NCBI GenBank assembly: GCA_021828085.1 | Contig: JAKATE010000061.1 | Location: 1-10,635 of the forward strand | Direction: 5' to 3' | Length of the DNA: 10,635 nt | Source of the DNA: Thermoplasmata archaeon | GTDB taxonomy: Archaea > Thermoplasmatota > Thermoplasmata > Lutacidiplasmatales > UBA184 | Position numbers and translations under genes: made by a program | Shown: positions 1 to 6,465 of the stretch, in pieces | Position numbering within the stretch: the first letter of the stretch is position 1 | Layout: the number at the start of each line of letters is the position of its first letter | Notes under the pieces: model-generated | What the model was told of the DNA's origin: nothing | The model's input: only the letters and a program-made list of their open reading frames with translations | The model's database searches: none

Positions 1-2
1 CC

Positions 3-320
3 TGGCTCGGGTTCTACCTCGCGCTCGTGGGGGCCGCCCTCTCCCTGGTCGGGGGACTCCTCTTCGCGGCCGCACGACGCTCGTTGCGCTCCCCTCCCCG
101 TGGACCGTACCGCCCCGTGAGCCTCACCGGGGGTACGGAGGGGACGCGGACCGCGGGGTCGCTCTCCCCGGTCCCCGCGCCGCTCCAGCCTCCCCCGGAG
201 ACCGTCGCGACCACGAAGCCGGAGCCCCCGAGCCAGGAGAAGTGCCCCCGCTGCGGCTGGTACACCCCTTGGCCTGCCGCCTATTGCCGGGCCTGCGGCG
301 CCCCGCTGTTGCGACGGTGA
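3..320 (+). CDS. C-terminal fragment of a membrane protein with a terminal zinc ribbon (5' end outside window)
   Basis: The reading frame is open from the first bases, so this is the 3' end of a longer gene. About 105 residues are visible. It begins with one hydrophobic helix (roughly residues 1-24, Trp-Leu-Gly-Phe-Tyr and on through Leu-Leu-Phe-Ala-Ala), followed at once by an Arg-rich stretch, which is typical of a transmembrane helix with a cytoplasmic positive flank. A Pro/Ser/Thr-rich linker of about 45 residues comes next. The last 25 residues hold CPRCG and CRACG, a CxxC-x9-CxxC zinc ribbon ending shortly before the TGA stop. A GTG at 27-29 could be read as a start, but it lies inside the hydrophobic helix and is unlikely. 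Such ribbons often end archaeal membrane proteins of unknown function. The role of this one cannot be told. It converges on the SufD-like gene with a 12-bp gap. Confidence 0.6.
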   Translation, partial: WLGFYLALVGAALSLVGGLLFAAARRSLRSPPRGPYRPVSLTGGTEGTRTAGSLSPVPAPLQPPPETVATTKPEPPSQEKCPRCGWYTPWPAAYCRACGAPLLRR

Positions 321-332
321 GGAACCGGGCCG

Positions 333-1751
333 CTAGCCGCGGCCGGCGGTATCCCTGAGCTTGGTGTCCAGGCGCCAGTCTCCGATGGCGCCCCAGCCGG
401 TGATGCTCAGGGGGGGGAGGGTCGGGAGCTTCCCCTCGTCAGGCCAGAGCAGGGAACGCTCGCTCCAGCGCGCGTCGAGGGCCGGGTAGAGCACCTCGCG
501 GAGCCCGTCCACCGGGGCCCGGTCGAGGACCGCCGACAGGAAACCCTCCGCGATCATCCGGGAGGCCCGGTCCTCGTCGATCCCCCGGCTCTCCAGGTAG
601 AAGACCTTCTCCGGATCGATGGGCGCAACGGCCGACGAGTGCGCCGCGCGCACGTCCTTGGCGGAGAGGATCTCCATCCCCGGGACCGACTCGCTGCGCG
701 CCTCGCGGGAGAGGAGCATGGAATGCTCGGAGAGGTAGGAGACCACCTTGCGGGTGTTCGCCTGGATCCGCATCATCCCCCGACTGGTCCCCCGGGAGCG
801 TCCCTTGAAGATCCCCCGGGTGATCGACTGGCCCTTGGTGTCGTCCGCCTCGTGGGAGATCTCCGTGAAGTTGTTGAAGGCGCTCTCGCCGTCCCCGTAC
901 ATCGTCTGGAGGTCCTCCACCTCGGACCCCTCCGCATCCAGATGGCTCTCGTTCCGGAGCATCGTCCGCAGGCCGTCGAAGCCGGCCCAGATCCACCCGA
1001 GCCGGTCGTTGGTCGAGACGCGGGCCTCGCGGCTGTAGAAGGAGACCGTCCGGGCGTCCGGGGCGTGGACCCCGAGATAGACGACCTGGCTGTCGGGGCC
1101 GGGCTTGAGATGCACGGCGGAGGAGTAGAGCCGCAGCCCCTCCGACCGTCCGCGCGCATAGACCTCCTCGCTGAAGAGCAGCCGGCTCCTCCGGCCGGTC
1201 CGGATCACACGGCGTACGACGAGCGCGTCCTGGGGCCCCCCGAGGACGCTCACGTCCTTGACCCGCACGGGACGCTCGAGATCGTCCGGCACCCTGAGGT
1301 AGAGCGCGCGGTTGAACAGGGCCCGGTTGAGGGCGCGGAACTTCTCGCGGAGCGGTTCCCCCGCCTCCAGCAGGTACTTCGCGTCCTCCGGGTGGGACCA
1401 GAGATCGGGGGGCGTTAGGACCTCCACACCGGCCCGGACGAGGTCGTCGGGCACGACGGCGCGGCTACCGGAGGGGTCATGGAGCACGAGGACCGCACCG
1501 GCCTCGGCCTCCGGCAGGCGGAGGGGGCCCCCGCGAGGCTGGACCCTGACCTCCCGAAGGGCGTCGAGGCCACCGAAGTACGAGTACTTCCGGAAGAGGG
1601 GATTGACCTCGGGGGGGAGGGCGCGGAAGGCCCGGTACGCCTCGCGCCGGGCTTCGCCCATGTTCTCGGGCTCCTCCGTGGCCGCCGAGGCCTCCTCGAG
1701 CCGCTCGGCCGGGAACCAGGAATCCAGACCCTTCTCCTCGACCGCGGCCAT
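333..1751 (-). CDS. sufD: SufB/SufD family Fe-S cluster assembly protein, SufD-like (no cysteines)
   Basis: This is a SufBD-fold protein of 472 residues, a partner of the SufC ATPase in the SUF Fe-S assembly complex in the cytosol. The evidence is the C-terminal pattern: an LLSREA segment, then the DVRAAHSS segment with His371, then PIDPEKVFYLESRGI, and the terminal helices ending near LYPALDARW. The N-terminal 180 residues are the less conserved helical part, and about 45 extra residues follow the core. The protein has no cysteine at all, so the catalytic Cys known from SufB is missing; the His at the SufD-type position is kept, hence SufD-like. A longer start at 1778 is possible (481 residues), but ATG 1751 is preceded by AGGA and lies about 29 bp from a TTTTAT box. 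It is divergent from sufU. No sufC, sufB or cysteine desulfurase is in the window, so they must be elsewhere. Confidence 0.85.
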   Translation of the reverse strand: MAAVEEKGLDSWFPAERLEEASAATEEPENMGEARREAYRAFRALPPEVNPLFRKYSYFGGLDALREVRVQPRGGPLRLPEAEAGAVLVLHDPSGSRAVVPDDLVRAGVEVLTPPDLWSHPEDAKYLLEAGEPLREKFRALNRALFNRALYLRVPDDLERPVRVKDVSVLGGPQDALVVRRVIRTGRRSRLLFSEEVYARGRSEGLRLYSSAVHLKPGPDSQVVYLGVHAPDARTVSFYSREARVSTNDRLGWIWAGFDGLRTMLRNESHLDAEGSEVEDLQTMYGDGESAFNNFTEISHEADDTKGQSITRGIFKGRSRGTSRGMMRIQANTRKVVSYLSEHSMLLSREARSESVPGMEILSAKDVRAAHSSAVAPIDPEKVFYLESRGIDEDRASRMIAEGFLSAVLDRAPVDGLREVLYPALDARWSERSLLWPDEGKLPTLPPLSITGWGAIGDWRLDTKLRDTAGRG

Positions 1752-1777
1752 GGTGTCCTGGGGGAACCCACCCCCCA

Positions 1778-1783
1778 TAAAAG
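1778..1783 (-). promoter_or_regulatory. Candidate TATA box for the SufD-like gene
   Basis: Read on the minus strand this is CCTTTTATGG, one of the few AT-rich runs here. Its centre lies about 29 bp before ATG 1751, the spacing expected for a nearly leaderless archaeal transcript. The ATG inside it (1778) is the alternative start. A second TATA-like element at 1818-1825 could drive the same gene with a longer leader. Confidence 0.4.
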
Positions 1784-1784
1784 G

Positions 1785-1808
1785 GAGCCCCGCCGTAGAG
1801 GCGGGCTC
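1785..1808. repeat. Imperfect inverted repeat in the sufD/sufU divergent intergenic region
   Basis: GAGCCCCGCC and GGCGGGCTC flank a 5-nt centre (GTAGA). The arms pair over nine positions with one bulged C. It sits between the shared TATA element and the SufD-like gene, overlapping the likely initiation region on the minus strand, so it could be an operator or an RNA hairpin. The arms are GC-rich, so chance is possible. Confidence 0.35.
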
Positions 1809-1817
1809 ACTCTTCCC

Positions 1818-1825
1818 TTATAAAT
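1818..1825. promoter_or_regulatory. TATA box TTATAAAT, mainly for sufU, possibly bidirectional
   Basis: The TTATAAAT element is a good match to the archaeal TATA consensus and stands alone in GC-rich DNA. Its centre is about 40 bp ahead of the sufU-like ATG at 1862, predicting a start of transcription near 1847 and a leader of about 15 nt carrying the AGGAG ribosome site at 1851-1855. Because the core is nearly palindromic it could also serve the divergent SufD-like gene. Confidence 0.65.
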
Positions 1826-1861
1826 CCGGCCCGGCTGAACGGCGGGGAGCAGGAGCCTGCC

Positions 1862-2299
1862 ATGGCGTGGGACATGTACCAGGAGAAGATCCTGGACCAC
1901 TACAAGCACCCGCGGAACTTCGGCCACGTGGAGTCCCCGGACCTGACGGGCGCCGAGAGCAACCCCCTGTGCGGGGACCACATCACTCTCGAGCTCAAGC
2001 TCGACGCGAAGCAGACGACCATCGAGCAGGCCCGCTTCTCCGGGGACGGCTGCGCCATCTCCATGGCGAGCGCCTCCATGCTCACGCAGAAGCTGCAGGG
2101 CCGTCCGCTCTCCGAGGTCTCCCAGATCCGGCGGAAGGACGTGGAGAAGATGCTCGGCATCCCGCTCTCCCCCGTCCGGGTGAAGTGCGCGCTCACCTCC
2201 CTCAAGGCGCTGGCCCAGGCCCTCTCCACGACCCCGACCCCGCTCACGGTCTCGGAGGCGCCCGAGGAGGCGCCCGGCGCCGGCGGGGGGGCCGCTTGA
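1862..2299 (+). CDS. sufU: SufU/IscU-type Fe-S cluster scaffold or sulfur-transfer protein
   Basis: A 145-residue protein of the IscU/SufU (NifU N-terminal) family, which takes sulfur from a cysteine desulfurase and helps build or supply Fe-S clusters. It opens with MYQEKILDHYKHPRNFG, a hallmark of the family. The three conserved cysteines are Cys37 (NPLCGD), Cys64 (GDGCAIS) and Cys109 (VRVKCALTSLKAL); Asp39 completes the usual metal-binding set. About 20 Ala/Pro/Glu-rich residues at the C-terminus lie outside the fold. The 44 residues between the second and third cysteine fit the longer, SufU-like spacing, but the exact subfamily is not certain. ATG 1862 is backed by AGGAG six bases upstream. 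Its stop overlaps the TTG start of the ferredoxin, so the two are almost surely translated from one mRNA. SufU is better known from Gram-positive bacteria. Confidence 0.9.
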   Translation: MAWDMYQEKILDHYKHPRNFGHVESPDLTGAESNPLCGDHITLELKLDAKQTTIEQARFSGDGCAISMASASMLTQKLQGRPLSEVSQIRRKDVEKMLGIPLSPVRVKCALTSLKALAQALSTTPTPLTVSEAPEEAPGAGGGAA

Positions 2300-2502
2300 T
2301 CCACGTCGACGCGGACGCCTGCTGCCTCTGCGGGCTCTGCACCGGGGTCTGCCCGCCGGACGCGCTGGACCTTACCCTCACCTCGCTCGAGGTGCTGCCC
2401 CACTGCACCTCCTGCGGCCTCTGCGTGCCGTACTGCCCGGTGGGGGCGCTCTCCGGAGGACGGCTCCAGGAGCGCCGGGCCCCCATCCGGCTCGTCCGCT
2501 GA
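2296..2502 (+). CDS. Small 2[4Fe-4S] ferredoxin
   Basis: A 68-residue protein with two complete cluster-binding motifs: C9-x2-C12-x2-C15-x3-C19-P and C37-x2-C40-x2-C43-x3-C47-P. This is the pattern of a bacterial-type dicluster ferredoxin, a soluble low-potential electron carrier. About 16 residues, basic and without motif, follow the second site. No ATG or GTG stands at a sensible place ahead of Asp5. TTG at 2296-2298 is chosen because it overlaps the sufU TGA (TTGA) and is preceded by a G-rich run that can act as a ribosome site. Placed directly after sufU, it may deliver electrons to cluster assembly or to the radical SAM enzyme that follows; this is inference. The gene is easily missed because it is short, begins with TTG and is embedded in a longer open frame. 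Confidence 0.85.
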   Translation: MIHVDADACCLCGLCTGVCPPDALDLTLTSLEVLPHCTSCGLCVPYCPVGALSGGRLQERRAPIRLVR

Positions 2503-2587
2503 TGCCTCCCGGGCGACTCCGGCCCCCCGGGCCCCTCCTTCCGGACCGAAGGACCCCTCGAACGGGTGGAATCGGTGCGACACAATG

Positions 2588-2595
2588 TTCAATAC
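2588..2595 (+). promoter_or_regulatory. Candidate TATA box for the radical SAM gene
   Basis: TTCAATAC within ACAATGTTCAATACC is the only AT-rich stretch between the ferredoxin and the radical SAM gene. Its centre is about 30 bp before ATG 2622, which would give a leader of only a few bases and supports that start over ATG 2502. Confidence 0.4.
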
Positions 2596-2621
2596 CGCCG
2601 ACCCTGTCCACAGCAGGACCC

Positions 2622-4118
2622 ATGCCGGGACCGAACACGGCGGGGCCACCCTCACCCACTCTTGACGGGGCGCGGGTGCTCCTCGTGGACCCCTACCTCC
2701 GTCGCGAAGACCCGATGGAGCGCCAGGGGGAGGAGCAGTACCCTTCGCTGGGAGTCCTCTCGCTGGCGGCCTATCTGCGCCACCGTGGAGCGGACGTCCG
2801 GGTGGTGGACCTGACCTTCGAACGTGACCTGGGTCGGGTACGGGAGGCCTTAGGGAGCTTCCGTCCGGAGGTCGTGGGGGTCCACACCAAGACGCTCACC
2901 CTGGAACGCTCCCTCGCGCTGGCCCGGCTGGCCCGCGAGGCGGGGGCGTTCACGGTGGCCGGGGGGCCCGACGCCAGTTCCCGGGTCGACCGCTACCTCC
3001 GATCGGGCTTCGATGCGGTGGTCACGGGAGAGGGGGAGACGACGCTGGTGGACCTGGTCCACGCGCGGAAGGAGGGCTCGACCCTCTTCGGGATTCCCGG
3101 CGTCGCCTTCCTCCATGAAGGCAGCTCCGTCCAGGGTCCCCCGCGCTCCTACCTGCCGGACCTCGACGCCCTTCCCCTCCCCGCGTGGGACCTGATCGAC
3201 CTGGAGGGGTACCTCGACCGGTGGTCCCGGCTCACCGGGGACCGCAGGATGGCCGTGGTCACCTCGCGGGGGTGCCCGTTCGACTGCTCCTGGTGCTCGA
3301 AGCCCACCTTCGGACGGACCTTCCGTCAGCGTTCCGTGGGTTCCCTGATGCACGAGCTCGCCATGCTCCGGGAGCTCTACGGCGTGGACTACGTGCGTGT
3401 CTGCGACGACGTCTTCGGGATCCAGCGCGCCTGGACCGAGGAGTTCCTCGAGGAGATGATCGCGCGGGACTGGGGGATGCGCTTCGAGTGCCTCTCCCGG
3501 GTCGATCTGCTCAAGCCCGAGCTCCTCCCCCGGCTCAAGCGCGCCGGGCTTGCTCGCGTCTTCCTCGGGGTCGAATCCGGGAGCCAGAAGATGCTCGATC
3601 TGATGAACCGGGGGACCCGGCTCACCCAGGTGGAGCGCTGCGCCCGCGCCCTCAAGGAGCACGGGGTCCGGCAACACTGGTTCCTGATGCTGGGCTATCC
3701 CGGGGAGACCCTCGCCGACATCGAGTCCACCGTGGAGCTCTTCCGGCGCTACAGCCCGGAGGAATACTCTGTGTCGGTGGCGCTCCCGCTGCCGGGCACG
3801 CGTTTCGAGAGGCTCGTCCAGGGCTCGCCGGCGACGGGGGAGAACCCGCTCCTCTTCGAAGGGGTGGACGGGGAGATCGTCCACCGGTGGACCCGGGGCC
3901 GCCTTCGCTTCTGGCGGAGGATGGCCCCGTTCGCCTCCCACTTCCGCCCCTCCACCTCCGCCCGCTTGGAGCGCGCGTCGGACTGGTTCGGCCAGGAGGT
4001 CGCCCGAAGGATCGTAGTGGGCGAGGAGGCCCCCCAGGTCCTCCCGCGGCGTGAGGAGCCTCGCCAGAGCTGGCTCTCGCGTCCCCCGGGGGAGCCTCCC
4101 CGCCGTCCGGCCGCGTAG
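2622..4118 (+). CDS. B12-binding-domain radical SAM protein
   Basis: A 498-residue protein with the two-part layout of cobalamin-binding radical SAM enzymes. Residues about 17-150 form a Rossmann-like B12-binding-type domain (ARVLLVDPY, YPSLGVLSLAAYLR, GGPDAS at 114-119, GEGE at 136-139). Residues about 205-430 are the radical SAM barrel with the CxxxCxxC cluster motif at Cys218, Cys222 and Cys225 (RGCPFDCSWC), followed by the GVESGS and GYPGET segments usual in SAM binding. The last 65 residues are Arg/Pro-rich and unassigned. Members include methyltransferases and ring-forming enzymes such as the BchE type; the substrate cannot be told here. An ATG at 2502 overlapping the ferredoxin stop gives 538 residues, but the extra 40 are low-complexity Pro/Arg. 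ATG 2622 has AGGA just upstream and a TATA-like box at the right distance. A ferredoxin is encoded immediately before it. Confidence 0.85.
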   Translation: MPGPNTAGPPSPTLDGARVLLVDPYLRREDPMERQGEEQYPSLGVLSLAAYLRHRGADVRVVDLTFERDLGRVREALGSFRPEVVGVHTKTLTLERSLALARLAREAGAFTVAGGPDASSRVDRYLRSGFDAVVTGEGETTLVDLVHARKEGSTLFGIPGVAFLHEGSSVQGPPRSYLPDLDALPLPAWDLIDLEGYLDRWSRLTGDRRMAVVTSRGCPFDCSWCSKPTFGRTFRQRSVGSLMHELAMLRELYGVDYVRVCDDVFGIQRAWTEEFLEEMIARDWGMRFECLSRVDLLKPELLPRLKRAGLARVFLGVESGSQKMLDLMNRGTRLTQVERCARALKEHGVRQHWFLMLGYPGETLADIESTVELFRRYSPEEYSVSVALPLPGTRFERLVQGSPATGENPLLFEGVDGEIVHRWTRGRLRFWRRMAPFASHFRPSTSARLERASDWFGQEVARRIVVGEEAPQVLPRREEPRQSWLSRPPGEPPRRPAA

Positions 4119-4290
4119 GGTCGCCCTCCTTCCTTCAGCGCCGAGCTTCGTCGCCCGGCCGGCCGTGGACGGGGCAGGGGCGCTTCAACCGGCAGAAACG
4201 GCATTTCTCGGCCGTGAGAGGTGGGATGGGCTTCCGCAGCCGTCCGTACTTCCTCCGGGGCATCTTGGCCGGGGAGGACCCGTCGCGGTG

Positions 4291-4304
4291 CCAAAGGGCT
4301 TTGG
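4291..4304. repeat. Perfect inverted repeat CCAAAG-GG-CTTTGG
   Basis: Six-base arms with a two-base centre, 55 bp upstream of the chosen start of the aldo/keto reductase gene. It could be a dimer-binding operator. It is followed three bases later by another perfect inverted repeat. Confidence 0.35.
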
Positions 4305-4307
4305 GGA

Positions 4308-4320
4308 GGGCAGGCTGCCC
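4308..4320. repeat. Perfect inverted repeat GGGCAG-G-CTGCCC
   Basis: Six-base arms around a single G, directly after the CCAAAG repeat and 38 bp before the start of the aldo/keto reductase gene. It is GC-rich, so chance is more likely than for its neighbour. Confidence 0.3.
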
Positions 4321-4358
4321 TCGCTCGTCGGAGGACCTTGGACGAGGGAATCCGCGGG

Positions 4359-5441
4359 GTGGCGAGCCCTGCCGGCACGAGCGCGTACGCCGCCCGTGGC
4401 GTCGGGATCGGGGTCGCTTGCTCCGAGCACTTCCGCCGCTCCGGTGAGCTGACGCTGAGCTCGTTGGGGATCGGGACCTACCTCGGAGCGGCGGACGCCT
4501 CCACCGATGAGGCGGTCCGGTCGGCGACCCTCCGGACCCTCTCCTCGGGGGCGGTCAACGTGGTGGACACCGCGATCAATTACCGCGGGCAGCGGGCGGA
4601 GCGCTCGGTCGGCCGGGCACTGGCCGAGGGGATCCGCTCCGGTAGCTTCTCCCGAGAAGGGATCTTCCTCTCGAGCAAGATCGGCTACCTGGCCCCGGAC
4701 TCCGAGTCCGGGGTCCCGCCGCGGCAGTGGGTGGTGGAGGAGCTCTTCGGGACCGGGGCCTTGCGCCCGGGGGAGCTCGTGGGCGGATCCCACGCCATGA
4801 GCGTCGGTTACCTGCGGGACCAGCTGGCGCGCACCCTCAAGAACCTCGGAGTGGAGACCGTGGACCTCCTCTACCTGCACAACGCGGCCGAGTCGGAGCT
4901 TGTGGAACTCGGTCCGAAGGCATTCGAAGGGAGGCTGGCCGAGGCGTTCGCCTTCCTGGAGGAAGCCCGCCGCAAGGGGAGGATCGCGGCCTATGGGCTC
5001 GCGACGTGGGACTCCCTGCGCCTGGGCCGGCAGGAGGAGGGCTACCTCTCCCTCGAGCGCGCGACGGAGATCGCCCGGGAGGTCGGGGGGGAAGGGCACG
5101 GACTTCGGTTCGTCCAGTTCCCCCTCAACCCGAACATGCCCGAGGCGCTCCTCCTGAAGAACCAGCGGGTGGGGGGAAAGGCCCACACCCTGCTCGAGGC
5201 CGCGGCCGCCCTCGGGGTGGCGACGTTCTCCTCGGCGCCCCTGCTGCAGGGGGAGGCGATCGGCCAACTCCCTTCGGCGGGAGCGCTCACCCCGGCCCAG
5301 ACGCTTCTGCAGTTCGCCCGGAGCGCCCCTCACCACCTGGCCGCCCTCGTGGGCCAGAAGGACCCCCGGCATGTCCAGGAGAACCTCGCCCTTGCCCTTC
5401 GTCCCCCGGAGGATCCGGAGGTCGTGCGGACATGGGTCTGA
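4359..5441 (+). CDS. Aldo/keto reductase
   Basis: A 360-residue NADPH-type aldo/keto reductase. The whole catalytic tetrad of the superfamily is present: Asp70 and Tyr75 in NVVDTAINYR, Lys107 in SSKIGY and His174 in LLYLHNAAE. The LGIGTYLG segment before the first barrel strand and the DTAINYRGQRAERSVGRAL block are characteristic of a group of AKRs found in archaea and high-GC bacteria. Members reduce aldehydes or ketones in the cytosol; the substrate is unknown. GTG 4359 is chosen because the protein then starts MASPAGTSAYAAR, which resembles the N-terminus I recall for this group. An upstream TTG at 4338 is preceded by GGAGGA and is a fair alternative; longer frames from 4221 add low-complexity residues. 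The gene stands alone and converges on the minus-strand gene ending at 5583. Confidence 0.85.
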   Translation: MASPAGTSAYAARGVGIGVACSEHFRRSGELTLSSLGIGTYLGAADASTDEAVRSATLRTLSSGAVNVVDTAINYRGQRAERSVGRALAEGIRSGSFSREGIFLSSKIGYLAPDSESGVPPRQWVVEELFGTGALRPGELVGGSHAMSVGYLRDQLARTLKNLGVETVDLLYLHNAAESELVELGPKAFEGRLAEAFAFLEEARRKGRIAAYGLATWDSLRLGRQEEGYLSLERATEIAREVGGEGHGLRFVQFPLNPNMPEALLLKNQRVGGKAHTLLEAAAALGVATFSSAPLLQGEAIGQLPSAGALTPAQTLLQFARSAPHHLAALVGQKDPRHVQENLALALRPPEDPEVVRTWV

Positions 5442-5568
5442 AGCTACCACCGTGCTAGAGGGGAAACCGGACGGGCTCGCGATGGGAGCCCGACCGGGGG
5501 TTCCGGGGTGGGTGGAAGCCCCCCTCCGACTCCTGAGACTCGATTCCCGTCCGAGCGGTCGCTGGAGG

Positions 5569-5583
5569 GCGTTGACTCAACGC
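5569..5583. repeat. Perfect inverted repeat GCGTTGA-C-TCAACGC
   Basis: Seven-base arms around one C, lying between two converging genes and touching the stop codon of the minus-strand gene. The loop is too short for an efficient intrinsic terminator and no T-run follows on either strand, so a protein-binding site or chance are as likely. Confidence 0.35.
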
Positions 5584-6002
5584 TAGGCCGACCTTGGACG
5601 CCGGGGAGTCCCGGCGTTCCCCGTCGGAGAAGGAGCGGCAGGGGGCGCGGGAGGATCGGAGGATGAGGCCGGTGCGGTGCCCTTCTTCAGGATCGCCGCA
5701 AGCATCCCCAGGAACGGGCCGGAGAGGAGCATGAATTCCTCCAGGCCGAGGGTGATGGTGGGGGCTCCGGGGACTCGCGAGGGGGAGGGTGCGGCGGACT
5801 TGGACTCCCCCATCGCGGAAGGGGTCGGGGACGGGGGGGGAGCCGCGGCCAGGGCCGCCGCCCGACGACGGAGCTGCTGGACCTCCTGGTTCATCAGGGA
5901 GAAGAGCTCGGTAGCCTCCTCCATGGTGATCTGCCGACGGGTCAGGCGCTGCATCAGGTAGACCCGCCGCTCCTCTACGGTCACCTCAGTTGTGGCGGCC
6001 AC
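5583..6002 (-). CDS. Hypothetical protein: helical N-terminus, hydrophobic segment, Pro/Ala/Ser-rich linkers
   Basis: A 139-residue protein that I do not recognise. Residues 8-52 are predicted helical and rich in Glu, Arg and Gln (RRVYLMQRLTRRQITMEEA, then LMNQEVQQLRRR); the spacing looks like a short coiled coil, with a vague likeness to SHOCT-type oligomerisation motifs. Residues 53-82 are Pro/Ser/Ala linker. Residues 83-106 are hydrophobic or amphipathic (LGLEEFMLLSGPFLGMLAAILKK) and could be a membrane anchor or a packed helix. The tail (109-139) is Pro/Ser-rich and basic at the end. The start is GTG 6002; the only nearby AT-rich run (about 6027-6031) is 25-27 bp away, which fits a leaderless transcript. 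It may be a small membrane-associated scaffold; that is a guess from composition. Confidence 0.6.
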   Translation of the reverse strand: MAATTEVTVEERRVYLMQRLTRRQITMEEATELFSLMNQEVQQLRRRAAALAAAPPPSPTPSAMGESKSAAPSPSRVPGAPTITLGLEEFMLLSGPFLGMLAAILKKGTAPASSSDPPAPPAAPSPTGNAGTPRRPRSA

Positions 6003-6055
6003 GCCGGGTCAAGGGGGCTCGAGAGGAAAACCCTTCGCCGCGCCCGCCCTCACGC

Positions 6056-6061
6056 TTATAC
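6056..6061 (+). promoter_or_regulatory. TATA box for the 6086 gene pair
   Basis: GCTTATACGC contains TTATAC, centred 27-28 bp before ATG 6086. This places the transcription start at or next to that ATG and excludes the upstream in-frame ATG at 6074 unless another promoter is used. Confidence 0.55.
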
Positions 6062-6085
6062 GCGCCCGGAACGATGAACAGGGAC

Positions 6086-6442
6086 ATGGAAGGGAACGTC
6101 GGTCCTGCTCCGCCCGGGAAGCATCTGCACGTACGGCTGACGGACGAGCGGGGGGCCATCTACGACCACATCACCGAGTACCTCAAGGTGGCCGGGAAGG
6201 CCCCAGACTGGTACTGGCGGACGGTCGGTCGGCTCGAGGGTCAGGAGGAGGAGAACATGGAGGAGCTCCTGGCCAGCGCCTTCGAGGCCGGGGCGTACCT
6301 CGCCCACGCGAGCCCTCCCGAGCTCGCCTTCCAATGGGTCACCGAGCAGGAGTGCGAGCGCGAACGCCGGGCCAATGAGCAGCAGGGCGAAAAGGACGAC
6401 CAGCGCCAGCGGGACCGCTCCGCCCTGAGCCATTACGCCTGA
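6086..6442 (+). CDS. Hypothetical protein, highly charged
   Basis: A 118-residue protein without a recognised family. It has a compact, possibly folded core of about residues 10-85, with aromatic and hydrophobic positions (IYDHITEYLKVAG, DWYWRTVGRL, LLASAFEAGAYLAHA, ELAFQWV). A strongly charged, Gln/Glu/Arg-rich helix covers about residues 86-112, after the single Cys90. No signal peptide or membrane segment is seen. ATG 6074 and longer frames from 5990 are possible, but the TATA box centred at 6058 would start the transcript close to 6086. It is followed after 23 bp by the thioredoxin-fold gene, so the two are likely one operon, which hints at a redox-related or partner role without proving it. 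Confidence 0.6.
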   Translation: MEGNVGPAPPGKHLHVRLTDERGAIYDHITEYLKVAGKAPDWYWRTVGRLEGQEEENMEELLASAFEAGAYLAHASPPELAFQWVTEQECERERRANEQQGEKDDQRQRDRSALSHYA

Positions 6443-6465
6443 AGAGAGGGGCCGCGGAGGGGAGG

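Larger units (their letters stand above)
4119..4358. other. 240-bp intergenic region ahead of the aldo/keto reductase, no gene seen
   Basis: Frames open here on both strands, but none has a family resemblance or a believable start. There is no clear TATA box; the least GC-rich stretch is AGAAACGGCATTTCT at about 4195-4209, itself a weak hairpin. If that is the promoter, the mRNA would carry a leader of more than 100 nt including the two perfect inverted repeats at 4291-4304 and 4308-4320. Confidence 0.4.

Noticed and set aside
27..29. GTG as a true start for the zinc-ribbon protein
   Set aside because: The frame is open to the window edge and the GTG is inside a hydrophobic helix, so the gene most likely begins outside the window.
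1312..2502. 396-residue plus-strand frame ending in the ferredoxin
   Set aside because: Only the last 68 codons carry signal; the upstream part is antisense to the SufD-like gene and out of frame with sufU.
2502..2621. 40-residue N-terminal extension of the radical SAM protein from ATG 2502
   Set aside because: Low-complexity Pro/Arg/Gly residues without family support; a TATA-like box and AGGA favour ATG 2622. Coupled start at the ferredoxin stop cannot be fully excluded.
4185..5450. 421-residue minus-strand frame opposite the aldo/keto reductase
   Set aside because: The plus strand carries the full AKR catalytic tetrad; this frame has no recognisable domain.
5540..5605. tRNA-like fragments (CGATTCCCGTCCGAGCGGTC, then a GCGTTGA/TCAACGC stem)
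   Set aside because: No acceptor stem, the would-be anticodon loop lacks U33, and there is no proper T-arm; the likeness is limited to short strings.
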